The notes under the pieces: generated by a model
What the model saw: the letters and a program-made list of their open reading frames with translations, nothing else
What the model was told of the DNA's origin: nothing
Database searches by the model: none
Made by a program: the position numbers and the translations under genes
Shown: positions 46,103 through 55,031 of the stretch, in pieces
Position numbering within the stretch: the first letter of the stretch is position 1
Layout of the letters: the number at the start of each line of letters is the position of its first letter
Source of the DNA: DASUBV01 sp035532295
GTDB lineage: Bacteria; Actinomycetota; Actinomycetes; Streptosporangiales; Streptosporangiaceae
Assembly: GCA_035532295.1 (NCBI GenBank)
Contig: DATKRH010000017.1
Span: 1-64,000 of the forward strand
Length of the DNA stretch: 64,000 nucleotides
Reading direction: 5' to 3'

Positions 46103-46229
46103 GAGCCTGGCTGTCAATGATCTGCGATGTATCGTACGTTAGTTACTGGCCCGGCCCGGCGCCCGGCACGAGCCGCCCGGTTGAGGCTGACCGACGTCGA
46201 GCGGCCGCCTTCGCCGGGTCCGACCGACC

Positions 46230-46257
46230 GGCGGGCCGCCCCGAGGGACGGCCCGCC
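46230..46257 (-). terminator. Terminator hairpin after MMPL gene
   Basis: GGCGGGCCG and CGGCCCGCC form a perfect nine-base stem with a ten-base loop, 40 bases beyond the MMPL stop. It is a strong stem without a U-run, common in actinomycetes. It also separates the exporter from the permease promoter. Confidence 0.7.
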
Positions 46258-46297
46258 TTCTTGGGTCACACTGGGCGCCGCGGCGCCCCCGACTGGC

Positions 46298-48544
46298 TCA
46301 CCGGATAGCGCTCAGGACATCAGCCGACCCCACCACGGCGTCGGAGTCGGCCGCCGCGGCCCGCGCCACCGCCGGGCAGGCCGGGTGCGAGGGGCAGGCC
46401 GGCCGGGCGAGCGGGGTCACCCGCAGCAGCCGGGCCAGCGGCGCCGGCAGCCACCAGTTGGCCCGTCCGAACAGGGCCACCATCGCCGGCACCAGCAGGC
46501 AGCGGATGAGCACGGCGTCAATGAGGATCCCGGCGCCCAGACCGGTGGCCAGGATCTTCAGGTCGGTTACCGGTCCGGTGGACATCGACAGGAAGCTAAG
46601 CATCAGGATGGCGGCGGCACTGGTGACCAGGCGCCCGGTCCGGCCCAGGCCCTCGGTCACCGCGAGACGGCCGTCACCAGTGGTGTCGTAGACCTCGCGG
46701 ATGCGAGTCAGGATGAACACCTCGTAGTCCATGGACAGCCCGAACAGGAAGGCGAAGACCATCAGGGGCACCCACATAGTGATCGCGCCGGTGGCCGGGA
46801 GACCCCAGATCGCCCGGGAGCCGTGCCCGTCCTGCCAGACCCAGGTGAGCACCCCGTACGCGGCGGTCAGCGAGATGAGGTTGAACACGACGGCCTTGGC
46901 CGCCAGGACTACCGAGCGGAACGCCCGGGTCAGCAGCAGGAAGGTGGCGACGCTGATGATCGCGAGCATCAGCGGGAAATGCCCGTACACGGCGTGGTCG
47001 AAGTCGATCAGCGACGCGCCGTCACCGCCCACGCCCACCACGTGCGGGCTGGCCAGCAGGGCGTTCTCGAGCCGGGCGATGGTGGCCTGGCCAGACGGAA
47101 CGTTACTTTCGGCGGTCGGGATGACGGTCACGATGGCCGCGGCGCCCTGCCGGAAGCCGCCGGCGGCGGGGGCCACGGCCGCGTACACGCCCGGCACCCG
47201 CGCGGCCCGGGCGGCCACGCTGCCAGGGACGGCCACGCCACCAGGGCCCGTTACGCTGCCCGGGCCGGCGGAGGTCAGTACCTCCGCGGGGGTCAGCACG
47301 CCGGAGGGGATGCCGCCATCGGTGAGGGTGACCAGGGCGTCGTGGGCCGGCCCGGAAGTAGCCTGCGCGGCGCTGCCCGGCTCGCCAAGGTGCAGCGACA
47401 GGGCGGGCAGCATGAGCGCGGCCAGGATGCCGAGGCCGGCGAGCGCAGCCAGCCAGCGGCGCCGGTAGACAACACGCGCCCAGGCGGAGAACACCCGGCT
47501 AGCCGACCGCTCGGTGCGCAGCCGCGGCCAGTCGAGCCGGGGGCCGACGGTGGCCAGGATGACGGGCAGCAGGGTGACCGCGACGGCCACGGAGACGAGC
47601 GGGACGAGGACGCCGCCGTATCCGACGCTGCGCAGCATGGGAACCGGCAGCACGATCATCGACAGCAGGCCGATAGCGACGGTGAGCCCGGAGAAGACGA
47701 CCGCTCGGCCGGCGTGATTCATCGCTTCCATCACGGCAGCGGAGTTGTCGCGGCCCGCGGCGCGCTCCTCGCGCCAGCGACTCACGACGAGCAGGGAGTA
47801 GTCGATGGCCACACCCAGGCCGATGAGCGCGATGAGGAACTCGACGATCTGGCTGACGCTAGTGAACTCGGTCAGGCCGCCGACGATCAGGAAGGTGGAA
47901 AGCACGGACACGCCGCCGATCAGCAGCGGCAGGAGCGCCAGGAAGCTGGCGAAGACGATGGCCAGGATGGCCAGGGCGCCGACGGCGCCGATCATGCCCT
48001 CGGCCATGACCCCGGTCCCGTGACTGGCGGCGGGCCGGCCGTTGGCCAGCAACTGCGATCCGGTGACGCCTACCTGCCACCCCGGCGGCGCCGCGGCGCG
48101 CAGGGCGCGGGTGATCTGCGGTGCGATGCCCGGGCCGCCGAAGCCGCCCGCCGGCGGGGTGTAGAGCAGGGCGAAGGTGGAACGCCCGTCGCGGGTGACG
48201 AACGCACGGTCATGGGTCGTGGCGTAGTCGGCCAGCCGGGCGTTCGGGATGTCTCGCGCCGCCGCGGCGAAAACGCGCCCGGTGGCGGCCGCCACGGCCG
48301 GATCGGTGACCCGCTGCCCGGCCGGCACGCTGAGGACCGGCACGTACGGGGTCTGCGAACCGCCATTGCCATACAGCCGGGCGATCTGGCTATCGACCCG
48401 GAAGGCCTGCCCCGGCATGGCGAAGCTGTTGGTCATCCGGTGCGTGGTGCCGCCGATGGTCGCCACTCCGGCGATGGTCATGGCGAGCCAGAACAAGGCG
48501 ACCAGCGCCTTATGGCGGAGCACGAAACGAGTCAGGGCGGGCAT
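46298..48544 (-). CDS. MMPL/RND-family membrane exporter
   Basis: A 748-residue transporter with two halves, each having a membrane segment, a large outside loop and a bundle of five segments. The start MPALTRFVLRHKALVALFWLAM is typical of actinobacterial MMPL proteins. GVAIDYSLLVVSRWREER and LSMDYEVFILTRIREVY are the duplicated GxxxDY motifs that relay protons. ATG 48544 follows CGGAGG by 6 bases; an ATG 111 bases earlier adds noncoding-like residues. It is divergent from the two-component system, which may control it. The cargo, perhaps a lipid or drug, is unknown. Confidence 0.92.
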   Translation of the reverse strand: MPALTRFVLRHKALVALFWLAMTIAGVATIGGTTHRMTNSFAMPGQAFRVDSQIARLYGNGGSQTPYVPVLSVPAGQRVTDPAVAAATGRVFAAAARDIPNARLADYATTHDRAFVTRDGRSTFALLYTPPAGGFGGPGIAPQITRALRAAAPPGWQVGVTGSQLLANGRPAASHGTGVMAEGMIGAVGALAILAIVFASFLALLPLLIGGVSVLSTFLIVGGLTEFTSVSQIVEFLIALIGLGVAIDYSLLVVSRWREERAAGRDNSAAVMEAMNHAGRAVVFSGLTVAIGLLSMIVLPVPMLRSVGYGGVLVPLVSVAVAVTLLPVILATVGPRLDWPRLRTERSASRVFSAWARVVYRRRWLAALAGLGILAALMLPALSLHLGEPGSAAQATSGPAHDALVTLTDGGIPSGVLTPAEVLTSAGPGSVTGPGGVAVPGSVAARAARVPGVYAAVAPAAGGFRQGAAAIVTVIPTAESNVPSGQATIARLENALLASPHVVGVGGDGASLIDFDHAVYGHFPLMLAIISVATFLLLTRAFRSVVLAAKAVVFNLISLTAAYGVLTWVWQDGHGSRAIWGLPATGAITMWVPLMVFAFLFGLSMDYEVFILTRIREVYDTTGDGRLAVTEGLGRTGRLVTSAAAILMLSFLSMSTGPVTDLKILATGLGAGILIDAVLIRCLLVPAMVALFGRANWWLPAPLARLLRVTPLARPACPSHPACPAVARAAAADSDAVVGSADVLSAIR

Positions 48545-48678
48545 CGCAGCCTCCGAGGGCTCTGGGTGCCGGCGGCCGTTCCACCAGCTACCGGAAGCGT
48601 GCGCTCTGGCGGCGTGCCCAGTCGTCGTGCTGCGGGCGACAGTTGCGGCTACCACGCCGGGCGCAGCAGCCCATGCGG

Positions 48679-48694
48679 TACTCCCAGGGGAGTA
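48679..48694. promoter_or_regulatory. Palindrome in MMPL/histidine kinase divergent region
   Basis: TACTCC and GGAGTA flank CAGG, a perfect 16-base palindrome with a four-base centre. It lies 135 bases before the MMPL start and 60 bases before the kinase start. It could be the site of the adjacent response regulator or of an outside repressor. Confidence 0.45.
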
Positions 48695-48753
48695 GCCAGA
48701 CTGCCAACCTGAGGACGACGACCATAGCCCCCGCAGTGTCTACTGTGTGGGCT

Positions 48754-50016
48754 ATGGACGATGCCCTGGCGATGTGGCGGCGATGGCGGGAGTCCGTCGC
48801 GAGCGACATCGCCGTCGCCGTGACGCTGACCGCCGTGATGCTGGCGGGCGCCTACGGCGAGGCCCACCCCACCAACGCGGCCGACAAGGTCAACAGCGGC
48901 CATCCGGTCCCGCATACCCCCACGGCGGCGTTCCTGCTGGTGGTGATCGCCGGCCTGGTCCTGGCCGGACGGCGGCGGTACCCGCTGGCCGTCCTGGCCG
49001 TCTCGACCTCGGCGGTGGCGGTGTTCAGCCTGCTGGGCTACGTCAACGGCGCCGCCCTCCTGCTCCCGACCGCCGCGCTCTACGCCGCCGCGAAGACCGC
49101 GGAAGTCCGGCAAGTGGTCGCCGCCGCCTGCCTCACCCTCCTCGTGCTGATGGCCGCCACCGGCATCGGCAACCCATTCGGCGTCACCGGCGGGGGTTTC
49201 GACCTCATCCCGGGGCTGATCGCCGCCGCCCTATTCGCCGGCCTGGCCGCCAGCAACCGCCGCGCCTACATCGCGTCGATCCGGGCCCGCGCCGAGGACG
49301 ACGCGCGCCGGCGCGTCGACGAGGAGCGGCTGCGGATCGCGCGAGAGCTGCACGACGTGGTCGCGCACACCATGGCTACCATCAACGTGCAGGCCGGGGT
49401 CGCCGCGCACGTTCTCGCCGACCGGCCCGAAGCGGCCGCCGAGGCCCTGCGGGTCATCAAGGGCGCCAGCAAGGAGGGCCTGCGCGAGCTGCGGGCGATT
49501 CTCAACGTCCTGCGCCAGGCCGACGAGGATGACCCGACCCAGCCGGCGCCCGGGCTCGCCCAGCTCGACACCCTGATCGCCGGAGCCGCCCGGGCCGGCC
49601 TGGAGACCACCGTCAGGCTGACCGGAGAAGCCGTGCCGCTGCCGACCGCGGTTGACCTGGCCGCCTACCGGATCGTTCAGGAGTCGCTGACCAACGCCAT
49701 CCGACATGCCGGGCCGGCCACCGCCACCGTGTCGCTCCGCTACGGCGGCGCCGAGCTGGGGATCGACGTCGTCGACACCGGCCGCGGCGGCGCCGGGACC
49801 AGCGACGGCTCCGGGCACGGGCTCATCGGCATGCGGGAGCGGGCCACTTCCGTCGGGGGCACGGTGGAGACCGGCCCCGAGCGTGGCGGCGGCTACCGGG
49901 TCGCCGCCCGGCTCCCCCTCGACGGCCAGTCCCTCGACGCCCAGCCCCTCGACGCCCAGCCCCCTGACGGCCAGTCCCTCGACGCGGCGCCGCTCGGGCA
50001 AGGCGCGCAGCGGTGA
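48754..50016 (+). CDS. NarL-type sensor histidine kinase
   Basis: A 420-residue membrane kinase. About five membrane segments (residues 20-170) form a sensor with little outside domain. The HisKA_3 phosphoacceptor is in RIARELHDVVAHTMATINV. The ATPase domain has YRIVQESLTNAIRHAG (N box) and DTGRGG and GHGLIGMRERA (G boxes). The tail carries five near-repeats of LDGQS/LDAQP from 15-base duplications. I chose ATG 48754 because it starts the membrane part. It overlaps the regulator gene as GTGA. Confidence 0.93.
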   Translation: MDDALAMWRRWRESVASDIAVAVTLTAVMLAGAYGEAHPTNAADKVNSGHPVPHTPTAAFLLVVIAGLVLAGRRRYPLAVLAVSTSAVAVFSLLGYVNGAALLLPTAALYAAAKTAEVRQVVAAACLTLLVLMAATGIGNPFGVTGGGFDLIPGLIAAALFAGLAASNRRAYIASIRARAEDDARRRVDEERLRIARELHDVVAHTMATINVQAGVAAHVLADRPEAAAEALRVIKGASKEGLRELRAILNVLRQADEDDPTQPAPGLAQLDTLIAGAARAGLETTVRLTGEAVPLPTAVDLAAYRIVQESLTNAIRHAGPATATVSLRYGGAELGIDVVDTGRGGAGTSDGSGHGLIGMRERATSVGGTVETGPERGGGYRVAARLPLDGQSLDAQPLDAQPPDGQSLDAAPLGQGAQR

Positions 50017-50678
50017 TCCGCATCCTGCTCGCCGACGACCAGGCGCTGATCCGGGCCGGCTTTCGGATGCTGCTGGACTCGGCCGACGACATGGAGGTGG
50101 TCGGCGAGGCGAGCGACGGCGCGCAGGCGGTGGCCCTGGCTCGCCGCCGGCTGGCCGATGTCATCCTGATGGACATCAGGATGCCGGGCGTCGACGGCCT
50201 GGAGGCCACCCGGCGCATCGCCGCCGATGACGACCTCGCGGGCGTCAAGGTGATCATCCTGACCACCTTCGAATCCGACGAGTACGTCTACCAGGCCATC
50301 CGGGCCGGGGCGAGTGGATTCCTCGTCAAGGACGCCGAGCCAGCCGAGCTTGTCCAGGCCGTGCGGGTCGTCGCGCGCGGCGAGGCGCTGCTCTCGCCGA
50401 GCGTGACCCGGCGGCTGATCACCGACCTCGCCCGCCGGCCAGAACGCCAGCCGCTGAGCGGCCAGGCCCTGGACTGCCTGACGGCGCGGGAGCGCGAGGT
50501 CCTGGCGCTGGTAGCGACCGGATTGTCGAACGAGGAGATCGCGGGCCGCCTCTACCTGAGCCCGCTGACCGCCAAGACCCACGTCAGCCGCATCATGACG
50601 AAGGTCAGCGCCCGCGACCGCGCTCAGCTTGTCGTCATGGCCTACGAGACTGGCCTGGTAATCCCCGGCCACCACTGA
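50013..50678 (+). CDS. LuxR/NarL-family response regulator
   Basis: A 221-residue regulator. The receiver has acidic pocket residues at LLADDQ, the phosphoacceptor Asp in ADVILMDIRMPG (about residue 54), and the conserved Thr and Lys in ILTTFE and FLVKDAEP. The C-terminal HTH is LTAREREVLALVATGLSNEEIAGRLYLSPLTAKTHVSRI. It is the partner of the preceding kinase; the divergent MMPL exporter is a likely target. Confidence 0.95.
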   Translation: MIRILLADDQALIRAGFRMLLDSADDMEVVGEASDGAQAVALARRRLADVILMDIRMPGVDGLEATRRIAADDDLAGVKVIILTTFESDEYVYQAIRAGASGFLVKDAEPAELVQAVRVVARGEALLSPSVTRRLITDLARRPERQPLSGQALDCLTAREREVLALVATGLSNEEIAGRLYLSPLTAKTHVSRIMTKVSARDRAQLVVMAYETGLVIPGHH

Positions 50679-50746
50679 TAACGAGACTGCGCCAGCGTGA
50701 ACGTCTGATCCATAACGGCAGCTTTCCTCCGCGATCCCGCTGGCCG

Positions 50747-51883
50747 TCAGGACGAGGCTGAGCTCGTCACCCCGGAGCTCGTCACCCCGGAGCTCGCCGC
50801 GCGGGCCGCGAACTCCGGCACCAGCAGCTCGGCGATCTGGGCGGCGTTCAGGGCGGCTCCCTTGCGCAGGTTGTCGCCGCAGACGAATAGCTCGAGCGCA
50901 CGCGGGTCGTCCTGACTCTGCCGGACCCGGCCGACCCAGGTCGGGTCCGTCCCGACCACATCGGCGGGCGTCGGGTACTCCCCCCGGACGGGATCGTCGC
51001 TGAGCACGACGCCCGGTGCGTCCCGCAGCACCCGCTGCGCGTCGGCGCGGCTGACCTCATGGTCAAAGACGGCGTGCAGCGCGAGCGAGTGCCCGGTGAT
51101 GACCGGGACCCGCACGCACGTCGCCGAGACCCGCAGCTCCGGCAGCCCGAGAATCTTCCGGGTCTCGTTGCGGATCTTGAGCTCCTCCGAGGACCAGCCC
51201 TCATCGCGCAGCGAGCCGGCCCACGGCACCACGTTCAGGGCGAGCGGGGCGGGGAACGGGCCCAGGTCGCCGATGGCACTGCGGATATCACCAGCGCGCT
51301 GGCCGAGGGCCCGGTTGCCGCCGACCTGGCTGAGCTGGTCGTAAAGGGCGTCGGTGCCCGCCTTCCCGGCCCCGGAGGCGGCCTGGTAGGACGCGGCGAC
51401 CAGCTCGCGCAGGCCGAACTCCCGGTGCAGCGCGGCAATCACGACGATCAGCGACAGCGTGGTGCAGTTCGGCACGGAGATAATCCCCTTGGGCCGCCGG
51501 GCCGCGGCGTCGGGGTTGACCTCGGGGACCACCAGCGGCACCGCGGGGTCCATCCTGAACGCGCCGGACTTGTCGATCACGACGACGCCCCGCGCCGCCG
51601 CGACGGGCGCCCAGGCCGCCGAGACCTCGTCGGGGACATCGAACATGGCCAGGTCCACGCCGTCGAATGCCTCCGCGGTCAGTTCCTGGACGACGACCTC
51701 CTCGCCGCGCACCGGGAGCTTGCGGCCCGCGGACCGGGCCGAGGCCAGCAGCCGGACCTCGCCCCACAGGTCATCCCGGGTCGACACGATGTCGCGCATC
51801 ACGGTCCCGACCGCTCCGGTGGCGCCGGCAATGGCCAGCACGGGCCGGTAAGACGGTCCCGTGCTCGATGGTCCCGCGCTCAC
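50747..51883 (-). CDS. asd: Aspartate-semialdehyde dehydrogenase
   Basis: A 378-residue enzyme of the lysine, threonine, methionine and diaminopimelate pathway. It binds NADPH through IAGATGAVGTVMRDI. The catalytic Cys is in ISVPNCTTLSLI, and the active-site His lies in RVPVITGHSLALHAVF. The C-terminus ends in a short repeat (SSGVTSSGVTSS) from a 15-base duplication near 50762. It overlaps lysC as a four-base GTGA-type junction. Confidence 0.96.
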   Translation of the reverse strand: MSAGPSSTGPSYRPVLAIAGATGAVGTVMRDIVSTRDDLWGEVRLLASARSAGRKLPVRGEEVVVQELTAEAFDGVDLAMFDVPDEVSAAWAPVAAARGVVVIDKSGAFRMDPAVPLVVPEVNPDAAARRPKGIISVPNCTTLSLIVVIAALHREFGLRELVAASYQAASGAGKAGTDALYDQLSQVGGNRALGQRAGDIRSAIGDLGPFPAPLALNVVPWAGSLRDEGWSSEELKIRNETRKILGLPELRVSATCVRVPVITGHSLALHAVFDHEVSRADAQRVLRDAPGVVLSDDPVRGEYPTPADVVGTDPTWVGRVRQSQDDPRALELFVCGDNLRKGAALNAAQIAELLVPEFAARAASSGVTSSGVTSSASS

Positions 51884-53154
51884 AGGCCGCTCCCCCCGTA
51901 CACGACAGCCTGCCCCTCGCCGCTGCCAAGCTCGAATGCCGTGTGGGTGGCATCGACCGCGACGTTGACGTCGTTCTCGCCCACCACTACGGAGATCCGG
52001 ATCTCCGACGTGGAGATCATCTCGATGTTGACGCCCGCCTCGGCCAGCGCGCCGAAGAAGGCGGCGCTGACTCCGGGGTGAGATCGCATCCCGGCGCCGA
52101 TCAGGGAAACCTTGCCGATCCGGTCGTCGTACAGGAGCGAGTCGAAGCCGACCTCGTCCTGCAGTTCCCGGAGCGTCGTCATGGCCGCCTGGCCGTCCTC
52201 CCGCGGCAGCGTGAAGGAGATGTCCGTGCGGCCGGTCGCGGCGGCGGAGACGTTCTGCACGATCATGTCGAGGTTGATCGAGGCTCCGGCCACGGCGCGG
52301 AAGATCCTGGCGGCCTCGCCGACCTTGTCCGGCACGCCGACGACCGTGATCTTCGCCTCGCTCCGGTCATGTGCCACCCCGGAGATGATCGCCTGCTCCA
52401 CCCGTTCCTCCAACTCCTGGCCCGAGCCGCTGACCCAGGTGCCTTCCCGGTTGCTAAACGACGACCGGACGTGAATGGGAATGCCGTAGCGCCGCGCGTA
52501 CTCGACGCACCGCAGCATCAGCACCTTCGCGCCGCACGCGGCCATCTCCAGCATCTCCTCGTAGGAGATCCGGGGAATGCGCCGGGCCTGGGGCACGATC
52601 CGCGGGTCCGCGGTGAAGACGCCGTCGACGTCGGTGTAGATCTCGCAGACATCGGCCCCGAGCGCGGCGGCGAGCGCCACCGCCGTGGTGTCGGAGCCGC
52701 CCCGGCCCAGCGTCGTGATGTCCTTGCTGCTCTGCGAGACGCCCTGGAAGCCCGCCACGATCGGGATGGCGCCCGCGTCCAGCGCCGCCTGGATCCGGCC
52801 GGGCGTCACGTCGATGATGCGGGCCTTGCCGTGCGTGGAGTCCGTGATGACACCCGCCTGCGAGCCGGTGAAGGAGCGGCCCTCCAGGCCCAGGTTGGCG
52901 ATCGCCATCGCCAGCAGCGCCATGGAGATGCGCTCGCCCGCGGTCAGCAGCATGTCGAGCTCTCGCCCCCGCGGCAGCGGGCTCACCTGGTTGGCGAGGT
53001 CGAGGAGGTCGTCGGTCGTGTCCCCCATCGCCGAGACCACGACGACTACGGAGTTACCTGCTTTCCGCGTGGCCACGATTCGCTGGGCAACGCGCTTGAT
53101 CCCGTCCGCATCCGCGACCGAGGATCCACCGTACTTCTGGACGACGAGGGCCAC
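51880..53154 (-). CDS. lysC: Aspartate kinase
   Basis: A 424-residue aspartokinase, first step of the aspartate family. It begins MALVVQKYGGSSVADADGIKRVA, containing the KYGGSS kinase motif. The C-terminal third holds two ACT domains (about 265-420; KITVVGVPDKVGEAARIF and GKVSLIGAGMRSHPGVSAAFF) for feedback control by lysine and threonine. In related bacteria an internal start gives a separate beta subunit; candidates exist but cannot be decided here. Confidence 0.97.
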   Translation of the reverse strand: MALVVQKYGGSSVADADGIKRVAQRIVATRKAGNSVVVVVSAMGDTTDDLLDLANQVSPLPRGRELDMLLTAGERISMALLAMAIANLGLEGRSFTGSQAGVITDSTHGKARIIDVTPGRIQAALDAGAIPIVAGFQGVSQSSKDITTLGRGGSDTTAVALAAALGADVCEIYTDVDGVFTADPRIVPQARRIPRISYEEMLEMAACGAKVLMLRCVEYARRYGIPIHVRSSFSNREGTWVSGSGQELEERVEQAIISGVAHDRSEAKITVVGVPDKVGEAARIFRAVAGASINLDMIVQNVSAAATGRTDISFTLPREDGQAAMTTLRELQDEVGFDSLLYDDRIGKVSLIGAGMRSHPGVSAAFFGALAEAGVNIEMISTSEIRISVVVGENDVNVAVDATHTAFELGSGEGQAVVYGGSGL

Positions 53155-53230
53155 GGGCGGGCCTCCACCTCCCCGGTGCGGGTCTGCTGCTGACGGCGGG
53201 CAGCCCCGAGTCTACCCGGGACGGCGACCG

Positions 53231-53803
53231 CTAGCTCGCCGCGTGCTCCTCCTCTGTCACGTCCAGCCGGGCATGCGCCACTACCGAGTGCAGCGCCCGC
53301 AGCGCGGCGCCGCCGTGCGTGCCCCAGTGGTTGACGTAGGAGTACTGCCACCACCACAGCGCTTCGGCGGCGCGGCCGGCCTCATAGTGCTTCAGCCCGT
53401 GGATCAGGTCGGCCGCCACCGCGGCCAGGTCGTCCGACAGCCGGAACGCGGTGGGGCGGGTGTCGGCCGAGTACGGGTCGAAGATTTCCGCGTAGTCGTC
53501 AGAGGGCAGCCGGGCGGCCAGTCCGGTCCGCAGCGTGTCCAGGTCCGGGTCGGCGCTGACGTCCGGCTCGCGGTTGCCCACCGCGATCACGTCCTCGCTG
53601 GCTCCTAGCTGCGCGCCCGCCAGCATGACCTGCGCGACCTCCAGCAGCAGCAGGGGCACCGTCTCGTTTCCGCTCTCGCCGCGGGCTACCGCCGCGACTC
53701 CGTCCAGGAAGTCCCGGGCATGCTGCGCGATCCGGTCGGCCAGCGGCCGCCACTCCTCACCGGGCTGCCCTGGCCGCTGCTCGGCGGCCTGCGCCGAGAT
53801 CAC
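53231..53803 (-). CDS. DUF5063 protein
   Basis: A 190-residue soluble, acidic protein of the DUF5063 family. WRPLADRIAQHARDFLDGVAAVARGE and the C-terminal YEAGRAAEALWWWQYSYVNHWGTHGGAALRALHS are conserved in actinomycetes at this place between lysC and recR. No catalytic motif is evident and function is unknown. Its start at 53803 lies 52 bases beyond the end of recR. Confidence 0.85.
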   Translation of the reverse strand: MISAQAAEQRPGQPGEEWRPLADRIAQHARDFLDGVAAVARGESGNETVPLLLLEVAQVMLAGAQLGASEDVIAVGNREPDVSADPDLDTLRTGLAARLPSDDYAEIFDPYSADTRPTAFRLSDDLAAVAADLIHGLKHYEAGRAAEALWWWQYSYVNHWGTHGGAALRALHSVVAHARLDVTEEEHAAS

Positions 53804-53854
53804 CGGAACCGCCGCGCGGCCGCCACGTCACCCAGTGCACCCAAGACCAGTGCG

Positions 53855-54454
53855 CTAGACATCCAGCAGCCTCCGTCCTTCGAATGCCCGCCCGAGGGTC
53901 ACCTCGTCGGCGTACTCAAGTTCGCCGCCCACCGGCAGTCCGCTGGCGGGCCTCGTCACCCGCAGGCCCAGGGGCTTGAGGAGCCGCGCCAGGTAGGCCG
54001 CCGTCGCCTCGCCCTCAAGATTGGGGTCCGTCGCGAGAATCAGCTCGGTGACGGCACCATCGACGAGCCTGGTCATCAGCTCCTTGATGCGCAGGTCATC
54101 TGGGCCAACCCCGTCGATCGGGCTGATCGCGCCACCCAGCACATGGTAGCGACCATGGAACTCGCGGATCTTCTCAATGGCCGCGACATCCTTGGGCTCC
54201 TCGACGACACAGATGAGTGACGGGTCACGGCGCTGATCGCGGCAGATCCGGCAGTCGTCCTGCTCGGCCACGTTGCCGCACGTGCGGCAGAACTTCACCC
54301 GCTCGATCACCTCGAGCAGCACCGATGAGAGGCGGCGTACGTCGGCCGGGTCGGAGGCCAGCAGGTGAAACGCGATGCGCTGGGCACCCTTGGGCCCGAC
54401 GCCTGGCAGCGTGCCCAGCTCGTCGATGAGGTCCTGAACGACGCCCTCGTACAC
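53855..54454 (-). CDS. recR: Recombination protein RecR
   Basis: A 199-residue RecR that acts with RecF and RecO to load RecA at gaps. A helix-hairpin-helix (LIDELGTLPGVGPKGAQRIAFHLL) starts the protein. The zinc finger has four cysteines in CRTCGNVAEQDDCRICRD, and the TOPRIM domain begins ICVVEEPKDVAAIE. It follows the YbaB gene, the classic dnaX-ybaB-recR order. Confidence 0.97.
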   Translation of the reverse strand: MYEGVVQDLIDELGTLPGVGPKGAQRIAFHLLASDPADVRRLSSVLLEVIERVKFCRTCGNVAEQDDCRICRDQRRDPSLICVVEEPKDVAAIEKIREFHGRYHVLGGAISPIDGVGPDDLRIKELMTRLVDGAVTELILATDPNLEGEATAAYLARLLKPLGLRVTRPASGLPVGGELEYADEVTLGRAFEGRRLLDV

Positions 54455-54466
54455 CGGCGAGCCGCT

Positions 54467-54880
54467 CTACTGCTCACCGGGCATGCTGCCCGGCAGCTCG
54501 CCCGGTCCGGGCATGCCGGGCAGTCCGGGCATGCCGGGCAGTCCGGGGATGCCGACCCCGCCGAGCCCGGAAGCGAGGGGACCCATCGCCTCCTGCTGCA
54601 GCTCGCCGGCCGCCCGCGAGGCGTCCCGGATCGCGGCTAGCACCAGGTCGGCCAGGGTCTGGGCGGTCTCGGCCAGATCGGCCGGGTCGATGGCCTCCGG
54701 GGCGATGATCAGGTCCAGGAGCTCACCCTGCCCGCTGACGACCGCCTTGACCAGCCCGCCGCCCGCCGTTCCCTCGACCGCCGCGTCGGCCAGCTCCTGC
54801 TGGGCGTTCATGAGCTGGCTCTGCATCTCCGCCGCTGCCGCGAGCAGTTGCTGCATGTCCAGCTGACCGCCAGGCTCCAC
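54467..54880 (-). CDS. ybaB: YbaB/EbfC nucleoid-associated protein
   Basis: A 137-residue DNA-binding protein. The core is MQQLLAAAAEMQSQLMNAQQ with GGGLVKAVVSGQGELLDLII, the family pattern. The C-terminus carries PGLPGMPGLPGMPGPGELPG, a proline/glycine/methionine repeat. I prefer GTG 54880 (VEPGGQLDMQQ), as relatives begin with a similar PGGG segment; ATG 54856 is the alternative. It lies between dnaX and recR, suggesting a repair role. Confidence 0.93.
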   Translation of the reverse strand: MEPGGQLDMQQLLAAAAEMQSQLMNAQQELADAAVEGTAGGGLVKAVVSGQGELLDLIIAPEAIDPADLAETAQTLADLVLAAIRDASRAAGELQQEAMGPLASGLGGVGIPGLPGMPGLPGMPGPGELPGSMPGEQ

Positions 54881-55031
54881 GATGCCCCCAAACCGTCTGG
54901 CACCCTCAGTTGCGGGGTGACCGCTGTCATTACCAATCGCGCCCGCTGGCCCTGGGCGACTGCGATTCCCTGTCGTTCCGAGCCTACGGCCTGTGTGCCC
55001 CCGTGGCACCCGCGCGGCCCGAAGGGCTCAG

